A DNA stretch of 64,000 nucleotides from Xanthomonas sp. 10-10 (lineage in GTDB: Bacteria; Pseudomonadota; Gammaproteobacteria; Xanthomonadales; Xanthomonadaceae): contig NZ_CP144460.1 of the NCBI RefSeq assembly GCF_040182365.1, forward strand, positions 744,001 to 808,000, given 5' to 3'. The translations under genes and the position numbers were made by a program. This document shows positions 54,968 to 63,345 of this stretch, in pieces. Each line of letters begins with the position of its first letter. Positions within the stretch are counted from its first letter, which is position 1. A model generated the notes under the pieces. The model was not told the DNA's origin. It was given only the letters and a program-made list of their open reading frames with translations, and did no database searches.

Positions 54968-56323
54968 ATGACCCCGCAAATTGCAACGATTCTTGGCTTG
55001 GTACTCATGTTCATCGTGGCCACCGCATTGCCCATCAACATGGGTGCAGTGGCCTTCGCGCTGGCGTTCATCGTCGGTGGCGTGTGGGTGGGGCTGGATG
55101 GCAAGGAAGTGCTGGCCGGCTTTCCCGGCGACCTGTTCCTGACCCTGGTCGGCATCACCTATCTGTTCGCCATCGCGCAGAAGAACGGCACGATCGATCT
55201 ATTGGTGCATTGGGCGGTGCGCGCGGTGCGCGGGCGCATCGTGGCGATCCCGTGGGTGATGTTCGTCATCACCGGCCTGCTCACCGCCTTCGGTGCGCTG
55301 GGGCCGGCGGCCGTGGCCATCATCGGCCCGGTGGCGTTGCGCTTTGCCAAGCAGTACCGCATCAATCCGCTGATGATGGGCCTGCTGGTGATCCATGGCG
55401 CGCAGGGCGGCGGCTTTTCGCCGATCAGCGTGTACGGCGGCATCACCAACAAGGTGGTCGAAAAAGCCGGGCTGGACGTCACCGAGATGGCGGTATTCCT
55501 CACCAGCCTGGGTTTCAATCTGATGATGGCGATCATCTGCTTCTGCGCCTTCGGCGGGCTCAAGCTGATGCGTCGGCAGGAAGTGTCGCTGGCCGATGCG
55601 CAGTATGTGCCGGTCAGTGGCGATCAGGCATCGCAGCGTCGCTTTGCCATCGAAGGCCACGGCGCGCTGGTGGCGGCCGGCGGCGGCACCTTGTCCACCG
55701 ACCCGCTGGCGCTGGAGGCGGTGTCCATCACCCGCGATCGCGTGATCACGCTGGTCGGCCTGCTGGGTCTGGGCGTGGCGGCGCTGGTCTACAACCTCAA
55801 CGTCGGCCTGGTGTCGATCACCGTGGCCGTGGCGTTGGCATTGATCTCGCCGAATGCGCAGAAGGGCGCAGTGGATGGCATCAGCTGGTCCACGGTGCTG
55901 CTGATCAGCGGCGTGGTCACCTATGTGGCGGTGCTGGAAAAGGCCGGCGCGGTGGACTACATCGGCACCGGCGTGTCGCATATCGGCATGCCGTTGTTGG
56001 GCGCGTTGCTGGTGTGCTACGTGGGCGGCATCGTGTCCGCGTTCGCCTCGTCGGCGGCGGTGCTCGGCGCCACCATTCCGCTGGCCGTGCCGTTCCTGAT
56101 GCAGGGCCAGCTGGGTGCGGCCGGGGTGATCTGCGCGCTTGCGGTGTCGTCCACCATCGTCGATGTCAGCCCGTTTTCCACCAATGGCGCGCTGGTGGTG
56201 GCTTCGGCGGCCAAGGAAGAGCGCGACGGGCTGTTCCGCCGGTTTCTGGTCTATAGCGGGCTGGTGGTGTTGTTGGGGCCGCTGGCGGCGTGGCTGCTGT
56301 TCGTGGTGCCGGGTTGGCTGTGA
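54968..56323 (+). CDS. matC: malonate/dicarboxylate permease (MatC-like)
   Basis: A 451-residue integral membrane protein with about 11-12 hydrophobic segments. The N-terminal half matches the dicarboxylate carrier MatC domain: TILGLVLMFIVATALPINMG, GVWVGLDGKEVLAGFPGDLF and PWVMFVITGLLTAFGALGPA. The C-terminal half repeats the topology, with SWSTVLLISGVVTYVAVLEK and the late VDVSPFSTNGALVVASAA. It most likely imports malonate for the adjacent decarboxylase. ATG 54968 has GGGAGG upstream. Confidence 0.9.
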   Translation: MTPQIATILGLVLMFIVATALPINMGAVAFALAFIVGGVWVGLDGKEVLAGFPGDLFLTLVGITYLFAIAQKNGTIDLLVHWAVRAVRGRIVAIPWVMFVITGLLTAFGALGPAAVAIIGPVALRFAKQYRINPLMMGLLVIHGAQGGGFSPISVYGGITNKVVEKAGLDVTEMAVFLTSLGFNLMMAIICFCAFGGLKLMRRQEVSLADAQYVPVSGDQASQRRFAIEGHGALVAAGGGTLSTDPLALEAVSITRDRVITLVGLLGLGVAALVYNLNVGLVSITVAVALALISPNAQKGAVDGISWSTVLLISGVVTYVAVLEKAGAVDYIGTGVSHIGMPLLGALLVCYVGGIVSAFASSAAVLGATIPLAVPFLMQGQLGAAGVICALAVSSTIVDVSPFSTNGALVVASAAKEERDGLFRRFLVYSGLVVLLGPLAAWLLFVVPGWL

Positions 56324-56402
56324 GATTGCCGCCGGTGGGCAGGGTCGGCGGGCGCGCCCGTAGAATGGGCGCCCCCGATCCGCTGCCGACGACCTGCCCG
56401 CC

Positions 56403-57122
56403 ATGACCCTCGCCCCTGATTCGCGCAACGCCAAGAAGCGCGTACCGCTGTACGAGGAAGTGGCCGAGCGCCTGCGCCAGAAGATCTACGACTACGCGCT
56501 GCCGCCGGGCGAATGGATCGACGAGCCGGCACTGGCCGAAGAACTGGGCATCAGCCGTACGCCGCTGCGCGAAAGTCTCAAGCTGCTCGCGGCCGAGGGC
56601 CTGGTGCAACTGGATGCAGGCCGCGGCAGCCGGGTCACGCGGCTGACGCTGGAAGATCTCAATCAGTTGTTCCCGGTGATGGCGATGCTGGAAGGCCGCT
56701 GCGCGCATGACGCGGTCAAGCGCCTGGATGCGGCCGGTGTGCAGCGTCTGGAACAGCTGCATGCAGCGATGGAGGCGGCTGCCGCTTCAGGCGATCTGGC
56801 CGAGTATTACCGCAACAACTATCTGATCCACGAGACCGTGCAGCAGTACGCAGGCAATCCGTGGTTGATCCGGGTCACCCACGATCTGCATCGCATCTTG
56901 AAGATGCACCGTGGCCGGCAGTTGCTGACGCCGGGGCGGATGGCGCAGTCGCTGGCCGAGCACCGGCAGTTGATGGACTGCGTGCGACGCGGCGATGCCG
57001 AAGGGGCCGAGCGCACCATGCACGGACATCTGTTGAGCCAGGGCCAGGCGCTGGCGGCCTACGTGGCGGCGGGCGGGATGTTGAACGTGCCGGCGCCATT
57101 GCCGCGGTCGGGCGGGGTGTAG
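56403..57122 (+). CDS. mdcY: GntR-family regulator of malonate genes (MdcY-like)
   Basis: A 239-residue FCD-type GntR regulator. The winged helix is at about residues 15-80: LYEEVAERLRQKIYDYALPP, LAEELGISRTPLRESLKLLA and GLVQLDAGRGSRVTRLT. The C-terminal FCD effector domain includes LEGRCAHDAVKRLDAAG and the metal-binding histidines in YRNNYLIHETVQQYAGNPWL and MAQSLAEHRQLMDCVRRGDA. By position and analogy with Acinetobacter MdcY it likely represses the mdc operon until malonate is present. The palindrome at 48361-48377 is a candidate site. Confidence 0.88.
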   Translation: MTLAPDSRNAKKRVPLYEEVAERLRQKIYDYALPPGEWIDEPALAEELGISRTPLRESLKLLAAEGLVQLDAGRGSRVTRLTLEDLNQLFPVMAMLEGRCAHDAVKRLDAAGVQRLEQLHAAMEAAAASGDLAEYYRNNYLIHETVQQYAGNPWLIRVTHDLHRILKMHRGRQLLTPGRMAQSLAEHRQLMDCVRRGDAEGAERTMHGHLLSQGQALAAYVAAGGMLNVPAPLPRSGGV

Positions 57123-57625
57123 ACATCCGCGCGTAGTTTCGGAAGGTCATGCGGCGCACGTCGCAGTGTTCAAGGGTGTCCCTCCGTGCCACGCGCAGCA
57201 CGCGCGGCACGGCGCCAAACTCGCTGAGTGCAGTTCCTTCTCCCTCCGGGAGAAGGTGCCCGAAGGGCGGATGAAGGCGCGGTTACCAGGGATTTCCAAC
57301 GGATGCACCTGTTGGCCCTGCGGGAATTTCAAGCGCAGCGTTCAAGCGTCAGTGCTTAAACCACAACGCCAAAGCTACAGCGCTTAAGCAACGGCAAAGT
57401 GAAAGGCTTCCGCACCCTTCAGGCGGGTGACTCTTGAACAACAGCAAGAACAACAGCGCTGAACACAGCATCCGCTCACTACGCAAACACCAACATCAGC
57501 GAGCGCCAGAGCCTGGCCAGGAAGGGGGTGCCAGTGCCAATGACCGGCCGTCGCTCAGTGCAGACCCTGCCTATGGCTCCGCGGTCAAAAGCAGGTGCCC
57601 CAAGCGCGGCCAGGCGTGGCCGCAG
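57123..57625. other. intergenic region with hairpin repeat
   Basis: About 500 bp. CCTTCTCCC-TCC-GGGAGAAGG (57236-57256) is a perfect 9-bp hairpin followed by TGCCCGAAGGGCGGATGA, a repeat type common between Xanthomonas genes; a related hairpin occurs near 27170. No gene was recognised. Confidence 0.55.
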
Positions 57626-58249
57626 CTAGCGCCCCCCCAGTGCCAGCAGCTCTTCCACGCGCTCGATCAGCTGCGTCCCCGCCAATCCCGCAAACACGTC
57701 CGGATGCGCATAGCCCCAGGCCACCGCGGCGAACGGCAATCCCACCACCTGGGCCGCTTCCCAGTCAGCGACCTGGTCGCCCACGTAGACCGCCTGCGCC
57801 GGGGTGTGCGAGGTCGCACGCAAGACACGTCGCAGCGCCCGCTGTTTGCCCAGCAGATGCGCGCCGCCCTCGATGACGGCGAACTTCGTGCCCAGTTCCT
57901 CGCCCAGCGCGCGTTGCACGTTGTCCACCGAGTTGGACGACACCACCGCCAGGCGCGTGCCGCCGGCATGCAGCGCGCTCACGGTTTGCGCAATGCCGGG
58001 AAAGAGCGCGGCCGGTGGCGCAGAGCGCATCAGGCGGATGAAGTCGGCCGCCACCAGCGGCACGCGCCAGGCGGGCAATCCCGATTGTTTGAGCAGCGCG
58101 CGCGTGGTCAGCCGGCGCGCGGCGTCCACTTCATGCGCTTGCGCTGCGCGAAAGCCGTGCCGCGCGGCCAATGCGCGCTGCGTGCTCAAAAAGAAGCCGA
58201 ACGAATCGGCCAGGGTGCCGTCGAAATCGAAAATGATCAGTGCAGGCAT
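57626..58249 (-). CDS. HAD-family phosphatase (phosphoglycolate phosphatase-like)
   Basis: A 207-residue haloacid-dehalogenase hydrolase. Motif I is IIFDFDGTLADS with nucleophile Asp8 and Asp10. Motif II is LAVVSSNSVDNVQ, and the C-terminal VYVGDQVADWEAAQVVGLPF supplies motif IV aspartates; the motif III lysine lies near GGAHLLGKQRALRR. The cap is of type IA. Its substrate is unknown; phosphoglycolate or a nucleotide are usual for the subfamily. It stands alone on the minus strand. Confidence 0.85.
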   Translation of the reverse strand: MPALIIFDFDGTLADSFGFFLSTQRALAARHGFRAAQAHEVDAARRLTTRALLKQSGLPAWRVPLVAADFIRLMRSAPPAALFPGIAQTVSALHAGGTRLAVVSSNSVDNVQRALGEELGTKFAVIEGGAHLLGKQRALRRVLRATSHTPAQAVYVGDQVADWEAAQVVGLPFAAVAWGYAHPDVFAGLAGTQLIERVEELLALGGR

Positions 58250-58343
58250 TGCGACGCAGCGAGCAGGGCGTCATAGCCTAACCAAGCACGCCCACATGCC
58301 GCACGCACACACGTCCCCACGTGTGCGCGCAGGCGATGCGGCT

Positions 58344-58763
58344 CTAGGCTTCGGCGAAATGCGACACGATGGGCGCATCGCTGTGCGCGCTTTGTTCGAT
58401 GACCTTGCGCTGCATTGCGGCCAGGTAGGCGTCCAGCTCTTCGGTGGAGGCGAACACATCGCTCAGCGGCACCGCCTTGACCATGTCGAACACCTTGCGG
58501 ATCTGCGGCTGCGGGTTGGCCACCAGCACCTTGCCCTGACGTGTGGCCAGCGCCTTGCGCGCCTTGAAGATGCAGCGGATGCCGGCGCTGGAAATGTATT
58601 CCAGCGCGGACAGGTCCAGCACCAGCGTGGTGATCAAGGTGCCCAGCAGCGGCGACAGCGCCGCGTCCAGGTCCTGGTAGGTGTGGGTGTCCAACCGCCC
58701 GGTCAGGATGACGCGTTGGCGAGTGTCTTGCGGCGGGTCGATCTGGATGGCGAGCGTGGTCAT
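58344..58763 (-). CDS. STAS-domain anti-anti-sigma-type protein
   Basis: A 139-residue protein with a SpoIIAA-like STAS domain at about residues 5-110: RVILTGRLDTHTYQDLDAAL, LVLDLSALEYISSAGIRCIF and VLVANPQPQIRKVFDMVKAV. Ser58/Ser59 in EYISSAG is the expected phosphorylation site of the partner kinase. A 25-residue tail with Gln/Ser-rich ending follows the domain. The start overlaps the stop of the anti-sigma-type kinase gene (ATGA). In partner switching the unphosphorylated form would bind the kinase or another target. Confidence 0.9.
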   Translation of the reverse strand: MTTLAIQIDPPQDTRQRVILTGRLDTHTYQDLDAALSPLLGTLITTLVLDLSALEYISSAGIRCIFKARKALATRQGKVLVANPQPQIRKVFDMVKAVPLSDVFASTEELDAYLAAMQRKVIEQSAHSDAPIVSHFAEA

Positions 58764-59191
58764 GACAAAGCCTCGGGGACAGGGGCGTACGGGTGCAGCA
58801 GGGTGACGCGCACGATGTTGTATGCACCATCGCGGCGGTAGTCGATGTGATCGGCGAACTGATGCACCAGAAACAAGCCCAAACCGCCGATCTGGCGATC
58901 GTCGAGCTCGCTTGTCACATCGGGCATTGGTGCAGCGCACGGGTCGAACGCAGTGCCGGGGTCGTGCATTTCCAATACCAGTGCCTGCGGGTCCAGTTGC
59001 AGTTGCAGGCGCAGCGGCTGTTCGGTGCATTGCCCGTGGGTGAGTGCGTTGCAGCCCAGCTCTTCCACGATCAGCCGGATCTGGCCGATACGTTCGGCGT
59101 GCAGGCCCTCGCGGGTGAGCGAGTCTTCCAGCGCGTCGTTGGCGCCGGCCAGCTGGGCCAGCGACGGTGCAATGGCCAGATCGAACTTCAT
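58760..59191 (-). CDS. anti-sigma-factor-type serine kinase (RsbW/SpoIIAB-like)
   Basis: A 143-residue GHKL ATPase. The N box is LIVEELGCNALTHGQ (Glu43/44, Asn48), the G1 box is EMHDPGTAFDPCAAP (Asp77) and the G2 box is IGGLGLFLVHQF (101-112), the arrangement of RsbW/SpoIIAB kinases. It would phosphorylate the STAS protein encoded downstream. No sigma factor is adjacent, so its final target is unknown. Its start overlaps the stop of the PP2C phosphatase gene by 4 bp. Confidence 0.9.
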   Translation of the reverse strand: MKFDLAIAPSLAQLAGANDALEDSLTREGLHAERIGQIRLIVEELGCNALTHGQCTEQPLRLQLQLDPQALVLEMHDPGTAFDPCAAPMPDVTSELDDRQIGGLGLFLVHQFADHIDYRRDGAYNIVRVTLLHPYAPVPEALS

Positions 59192-61140
59192 GGGCTGGTT
59201 GCCTTTCCGGGGACGCCCCGGCCGGTCTCTGCGACCCGTCCAGCATGCTCCTGACGCAGCCGGATCGCCAGCAGGGTGATGTCGTCGTATGGCTCGGCGT
59301 TGCCGGTAAAGCGCGCGATGTTGGCGATCACTGCCTTGCACTGCGCCGCGGCACTACGGCGCGGGTGCAGCGTGGCGAGCAGCCGCTCCAGCCCGTAGCT
59401 GGCGCCGTGCTCGTCCATCGCCTCGGTCACCCCGTCGGTGTACCCCAACAAGGTCTGCCCAGCGGTCATCCGGCCCTGCAGTACCGGGAACGATGCCTGC
59501 GGTTCGATCCCCAGTGGCGGGCCGGTTTCCAGCGTCAGCGCAGATGCCTTGCCGTCGATGTCGATCAGCAACGGCGGCTCGTGCCCGGCGCTGGCCAGCC
59601 AGTAGTCGCCGCTCACCACATTGATCAGCCCGCACAGCACGGTGGCGAACATGCAGGTGTCGTTGTTCTCGGCCAGTCGCGTGGAGGCGGCGATCAGGAT
59701 GCCGTCCGGGCGCGTGTGCCGGCGCGCGGCGATTTCCAGCACGCTGACCGCGCGCGCCATGAACAACGCCGCCGGCACGCCCTTGTCGGACACATCGCCG
59801 ACCACGAACCACAGCAGCCCCGGCTCGGTTTCGACGAAGTGGTAGAAGTCGCCGCCCACCGCCTTGGCCGGCTCCAGCCAGGCGCAGGTTTCCAGATGCG
59901 AACTCGCACGGTCGAAGGTGCGCCCGGAGGGCAGCATCGCCTGCTGGATCTCGCGCGCAATCTGCAGCTCGCTGTGCATGCGTTCGCGTGCGGCGGTCAT
60001 CTCGCCGATCTCGGCGATATGGTGGCGGATCGCATCGCGTGCGCTGTCGAAGGCGCGCGCCATCACGCCCACTTCGTCATTGCGCTCGATGTGCCGTAAC
60101 GGGTACTCGAACTCGCCACGACGGAAGTGCTCGGCGGTGTCGGTCAATTCCTCGATCGGTCGCGTCAACTTGCGCGTGATCCGCACCATCAGCCACCACC
60201 ACACGCCCGCGCCCACCAATGCCGCCGCAGCCACCCATGCCGCCAGCCAGTTCAGGCCAGACAGCACATAGCCTTCCGAGGCCGACAGCACAAACGTCCA
60301 GCCGCTGTGCCCGACTGCCGCGCTATGGGTCAAAAAACGCTCGCCGTCGGGCGCAGTATGCGAGAAAGAGATCGGCTGGCCGGCCGCCATCGCACGCTGC
60401 AACGGCGCCAGATCCGGCCGCGAACGCGCCACATAGCGATCGAGCGTGGTGTGCAGATCCAGCGCCGGATCCGGGCTGAACACCAGCATGCCTTCCGGCG
60501 ACAACAGCATCGGCCGGATACCGATATCGCGCGGCAACTGGTCGATGATCTCGCGCAGATGCCGCAACGGCAGATCCGCACTCACCATTCCCACCGGCGG
60601 CGCATCCGGCGCATCGCCCGGCCGCCGCAGCGGCAGGTTGTAACTGGTGTACAGCTCGTTGCCGCCATTGGTGTTGAGGTACGGCTCGGACCACCACGCG
60701 CGGCCTTCGCGCTGGGTGCGCAGGTACCACGGCATCGCGCGATAGTCGTAGCCCAGGTCCTGCACCGATTTCTCCAGCACGCGCGTGCCGTTGCGATGCA
60801 CGTACCAGACAAACCCGGTATCGCCGGCTTTTTGCGTTCGCGGTTCGATGATCAGGCGCGCCGCACCGATATCCGGGTCGCCACTGAGCGTGGCCAGCAA
60901 CAACGCGCGCAGGTTGAACGGCTGCAGCCCCACTGCGCCGCTGCTGGCCGCCAGCGTGCGCCCGCTCACCTGCACCGAATCCAGCATCGCCGCTAGGCTG
61001 CGCGCGGTCTGCTCGGTCAAACCGTCCACTTCCACGCGCGCCGCTTCCACCAGTTCCGCGCGCGCGCCCAGGTAGAACACCGTGCCCAGCACGCTCAGCA
61101 ACACCACCAGTACCGCGGTGGCGGCGAGCAATACGCGCAT
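59188..61140 (-). CDS. membrane sensor PP2C phosphatase (RsbU/SpoIIE type) with HAMP domain
   Basis: A 650-residue protein. TM1 (LLAATAVLVVLLSVLGTVFY) is followed by a periplasmic Cache-like sensor domain containing FVWYVHRNGTRVLEKSVQDL and WWSEPYLNTNGGNELYTSYN. TM2 (LAAWVAAAALVGAGVWWWLM) leads into a HAMP segment (LTRPIEELTDTAEHFRRGEF). The C-terminal PP2C domain shows EIQQAMLPSG, AVGGDFYHF, GLLWFVVGDVSDKGVPAALF and LLGYTDGVTEAMDEHGASYG. It should dephosphorylate the STAS protein on an external signal. The start is uncertain: ATG 61140 was used, but GTG codons at 61164 and 61182 are possible. It heads the three-gene partner-switch operon. Confidence 0.88.
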   Translation of the reverse strand: MRVLLAATAVLVVLLSVLGTVFYLGARAELVEAARVEVDGLTEQTARSLAAMLDSVQVSGRTLAASSGAVGLQPFNLRALLLATLSGDPDIGAARLIIEPRTQKAGDTGFVWYVHRNGTRVLEKSVQDLGYDYRAMPWYLRTQREGRAWWSEPYLNTNGGNELYTSYNLPLRRPGDAPDAPPVGMVSADLPLRHLREIIDQLPRDIGIRPMLLSPEGMLVFSPDPALDLHTTLDRYVARSRPDLAPLQRAMAAGQPISFSHTAPDGERFLTHSAAVGHSGWTFVLSASEGYVLSGLNWLAAWVAAAALVGAGVWWWLMVRITRKLTRPIEELTDTAEHFRRGEFEYPLRHIERNDEVGVMARAFDSARDAIRHHIAEIGEMTAARERMHSELQIAREIQQAMLPSGRTFDRASSHLETCAWLEPAKAVGGDFYHFVETEPGLLWFVVGDVSDKGVPAALFMARAVSVLEIAARRHTRPDGILIAASTRLAENNDTCMFATVLCGLINVVSGDYWLASAGHEPPLLIDIDGKASALTLETGPPLGIEPQASFPVLQGRMTAGQTLLGYTDGVTEAMDEHGASYGLERLLATLHPRRSAAAQCKAVIANIARFTGNAEPYDDITLLAIRLRQEHAGRVAETGRGVPGKATSP

Positions 61141-61653
61141 GCGCAGGCTATGCCGCCAATGCACGCGCGGGGTGACAGCCACGCTGTCGGCGGGCGATGT
61201 GAGAACCGTGGCGATAACACGCTCCCCTGGCGGATAGCGCCGATCATCGCAGTTTTCCCGCTGGCGACAACTGCCCGATGCATCGCAGCAAGCCCGGATG
61301 CTGGTGCTGTCGCCAACAATCGACCATGCCGGTCGCCACAGCGACGGATCGCCAGTCACACACCCGCTGCGCACGCCCGTGCCGTTTTTCTGTTGCACCC
61401 GCACAACAATGCGTTGGCGAAAATAGCGCCAGTCCGCTGGCGCAAGCGTTTTGCGGCCGCGAACTATGCCGCAATCGCGCAACAGCTATAGCGAGCGCGA
61501 CCGCATTGCGCTGCCGTGCTGGAATCGCCCCCGTTTCGCGGCGTGCCTGGCCGTCGCGCGCATCGCCCGCATCGCTCCACCGCGCGGCGGGTTCGGGGGG
61601 ATCAGGCAGGGCGCCAGCTGGCGCGACATCCATCGATCAAGGGAGAGGGTTTC
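61141..61653. other. divergent intergenic region between sensor phosphatase and galactanase genes
   Basis: About 510 bp that must contain both promoters. Open frames in it have no family signature; part may encode the true N-terminus of the sensor phosphatase if an upstream start is used. No repeat or terminator recognised. Confidence 0.4.
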
Positions 61654-62658
61654 ATGCGCATTTTTCGTACCGGGTACAGCCGTTTGCTACTGGTGCTGTT
61701 GCTGGGGCTTGTCAGTGCCGGTGCCGGCGCGCAAGGCATCGCCAAGGGCGCCGATGTCAGCTGGCTCAACCAGCAGGCTGCAGCCAACCCGCCGCAGGTG
61801 TTTCGCGATGCGGCAGGTAAGACCACCGACTTCATCAAGCTGTTCAAGGATGTGGGCGGTAATGCGGTGCGCCTGCGCGTGTGGGTGAACCCGCCTGGCG
61901 GCTGGAACGACGGCCGCGACACGCTCGACAAGGCCAAGCGCGCCGCCGCGCAGGGCATGCGCATCATGATCGACTTCCATTACAGCGACACCTGGGCAGA
62001 CCCTGACGATCAGCACCGCCCGGCGGCCTGGGCCGGCCACTCCGTTGCCCAGCTCAACACCGACGTGTACAGCCACACCCAGGGCATCCTCAAGTACCTC
62101 AAGGACAACGGCATCACCGTCAGCTGGGTGCAGGTGGGCAACGAGATCAACGCCGGCATGTTCTGCGACAAGTGCACGCAGCCGGTGAACTTCGCCAACG
62201 TGGCGCAGTTCATCAACAGCGGCTACAACGCCACCAAGGCGGTGTACCCCAATGCCAAGGTCATCGTGCATCTGGCCAACGGCTACGACAACGCCAACTT
62301 CCGCTGGTTCTTCGACAGCCTGCGCTCGGCCGGCGGCAAGTGGGACGTCATCGGCATGTCGCATTACCCAAAGGCCAGCAGCTGGCAGCAAACCAACGGG
62401 CAGCTGGACACCAACATGCGCGACATGATCAGCCGCTACGGCAGCGACGTGATCGTGGCCGAGGTCGGCATGGACTGGCAGCAGGCCGCCACCACCCGCG
62501 CCATGCTCACCAACCTGCTCAGCCGCAGCAACGCCATCGGCTCGCGCGTGCTCGGCGTGTTCTATTGGGAACCCAACGCCTACCCGGGCTGGCAGGGCTA
62601 CACCTTGGGCGCAGTCAACAACAACGGCCAGCTGACCGAAGCGCTGCAGGCGTTCTGA
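61654..62658 (+). CDS. secreted arabinogalactan endo-beta-1,4-galactanase (GH53)
   Basis: A 334-residue GH53 enzyme that cleaves galactan side chains of pectin, a plant-cell-wall activity typical of Xanthomonas. A signal peptide (residues 1-26) precedes the barrel: KGADVSWLNQQAAANPPQVF, RLRVWVNPPGGWNDGRDTLD, MIDFHYSDTWADP, the acid/base Glu164 in VQVGNEINAG and the nucleophile Glu270 in IVAEVGMDW. ATG 61654 is preceded by GAGAGGG. It is followed by a triplicated REP array and then aceE. Confidence 0.95.
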   Translation: MRIFRTGYSRLLLVLLLGLVSAGAGAQGIAKGADVSWLNQQAAANPPQVFRDAAGKTTDFIKLFKDVGGNAVRLRVWVNPPGGWNDGRDTLDKAKRAAAQGMRIMIDFHYSDTWADPDDQHRPAAWAGHSVAQLNTDVYSHTQGILKYLKDNGITVSWVQVGNEINAGMFCDKCTQPVNFANVAQFINSGYNATKAVYPNAKVIVHLANGYDNANFRWFFDSLRSAGGKWDVIGMSHYPKASSWQQTNGQLDTNMRDMISRYGSDVIVAEVGMDWQQAATTRAMLTNLLSRSNAIGSRVLGVFYWEPNAYPGWQGYTLGAVNNNGQLTEALQAF

Positions 62659-62673
62659 CCAACCCGCCACCCC

Positions 62674-62740
62674 GTAGGAGCGCACCCGGGCGCGACAGGG
62701 CGTTACCGGGAAAGCCCGTCGCGCCCGGGTGCGCTCCTAC
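62674..62740. repeat. GTAG-type REP doublet, unit 1 of a triplet
   Basis: First of three REP doublets spaced exactly 183 bp apart. It begins GTAGGAGCGCACCCG and ends GGTGCGCTCCTAC. The 116-bp spacer to the next REP contains GAGACGCGAGCCGCGCCGCG. Confidence 0.93.
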
Positions 62741-62856
62741 GAATGGTTGTGCCGAGACGCGAGCCGCGCCGCGCAATCGCTCCCTCGACAGCGCCTGCCC
62801 GCCAGCGCCGATGGCCGGCTGTTCCTGCCAAAGACCGCAAAAGACCCCGCCACCCC

Positions 62857-62923
62857 GCAGGAGCGCACTCGGGCGCGACAGGGCGTTACCGGGAAAACCC
62901 GTCGCGCCGAGGTGCGCTCCTAC
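62857..62923. repeat. REP doublet, unit 2 of a triplet (GCAG head)
   Basis: Starts exactly 183 bp after unit 1. The first tetranucleotide is GCAG instead of GTAG, a point difference, while the terminal GGTGCGCTCCTAC is intact. Confidence 0.9.
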
Positions 62924-63039
62924 GGATGGGCATACCGAGACGCGAGCCGCGCCGCGCAATCGCTCCCTCGACAGCACCTGCCCGCCAGCGCGGATGGCCG
63001 GCTGTTCCTGCCAAAGACCGCAAAAGACCTCGCCACCCC

Positions 63040-63106
63040 GTAGGAGCGCACCCGGGCGCGACAGGGCGTTACCGGGAATGCCCGTCGCGCCCAGGTGCGC
63101 TCCTAC
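63040..63106. repeat. GTAG-type REP doublet, unit 3 of a triplet
   Basis: Starts exactly 183 bp after unit 2 and repeats unit 1 almost perfectly. The sequence after it differs, so the array ends here. 63107-63309 shows no gene and should contain the aceE promoter. Confidence 0.93.
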
Positions 63107-63309
63107 GTCTGGTACGTTCCGCGCTGCGCCGGCCGCCGGTCCTTATCCTTTGGTCGTACACCGGCAGCGCCCGCTGCGCCGGATCCTCGCTCCAGTCGGC
63201 ACCGAGACCCCACCCATCGCACAACACCGTCCCATTCCATACGCCCCCGTAGCGAGGAATGGCAACAGGTGCGTGCGGTACACTTGGGGGTTCACGAATT
63301 CACGATGTC

Positions 63310-63330
63310 GACACACCCGCGGGGTGTGTC
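63310..63330 (+). promoter_or_regulatory. perfect palindrome in front of the aceE ribosome binding site
   Basis: GACACACCC (63310-63318), GCG, GGGTGTGTC (63322-63330): a 9-bp stem ending 5 nt before GGGAG, the aceE ribosome binding site. It could be an operator or an mRNA stem-loop; which one cannot be decided from sequence. Confidence 0.55.
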
Positions 63331-63345
63331 CCCCCGGGAGCGCTA

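Noticed and set aside
62674..63106. Regular 183-bp repeats taken as CRISPR or tandem-gene array
   Set aside because: Repeat and spacer are both conserved between units and contain REP palindromes; there are no unique spacers and no cas genes.
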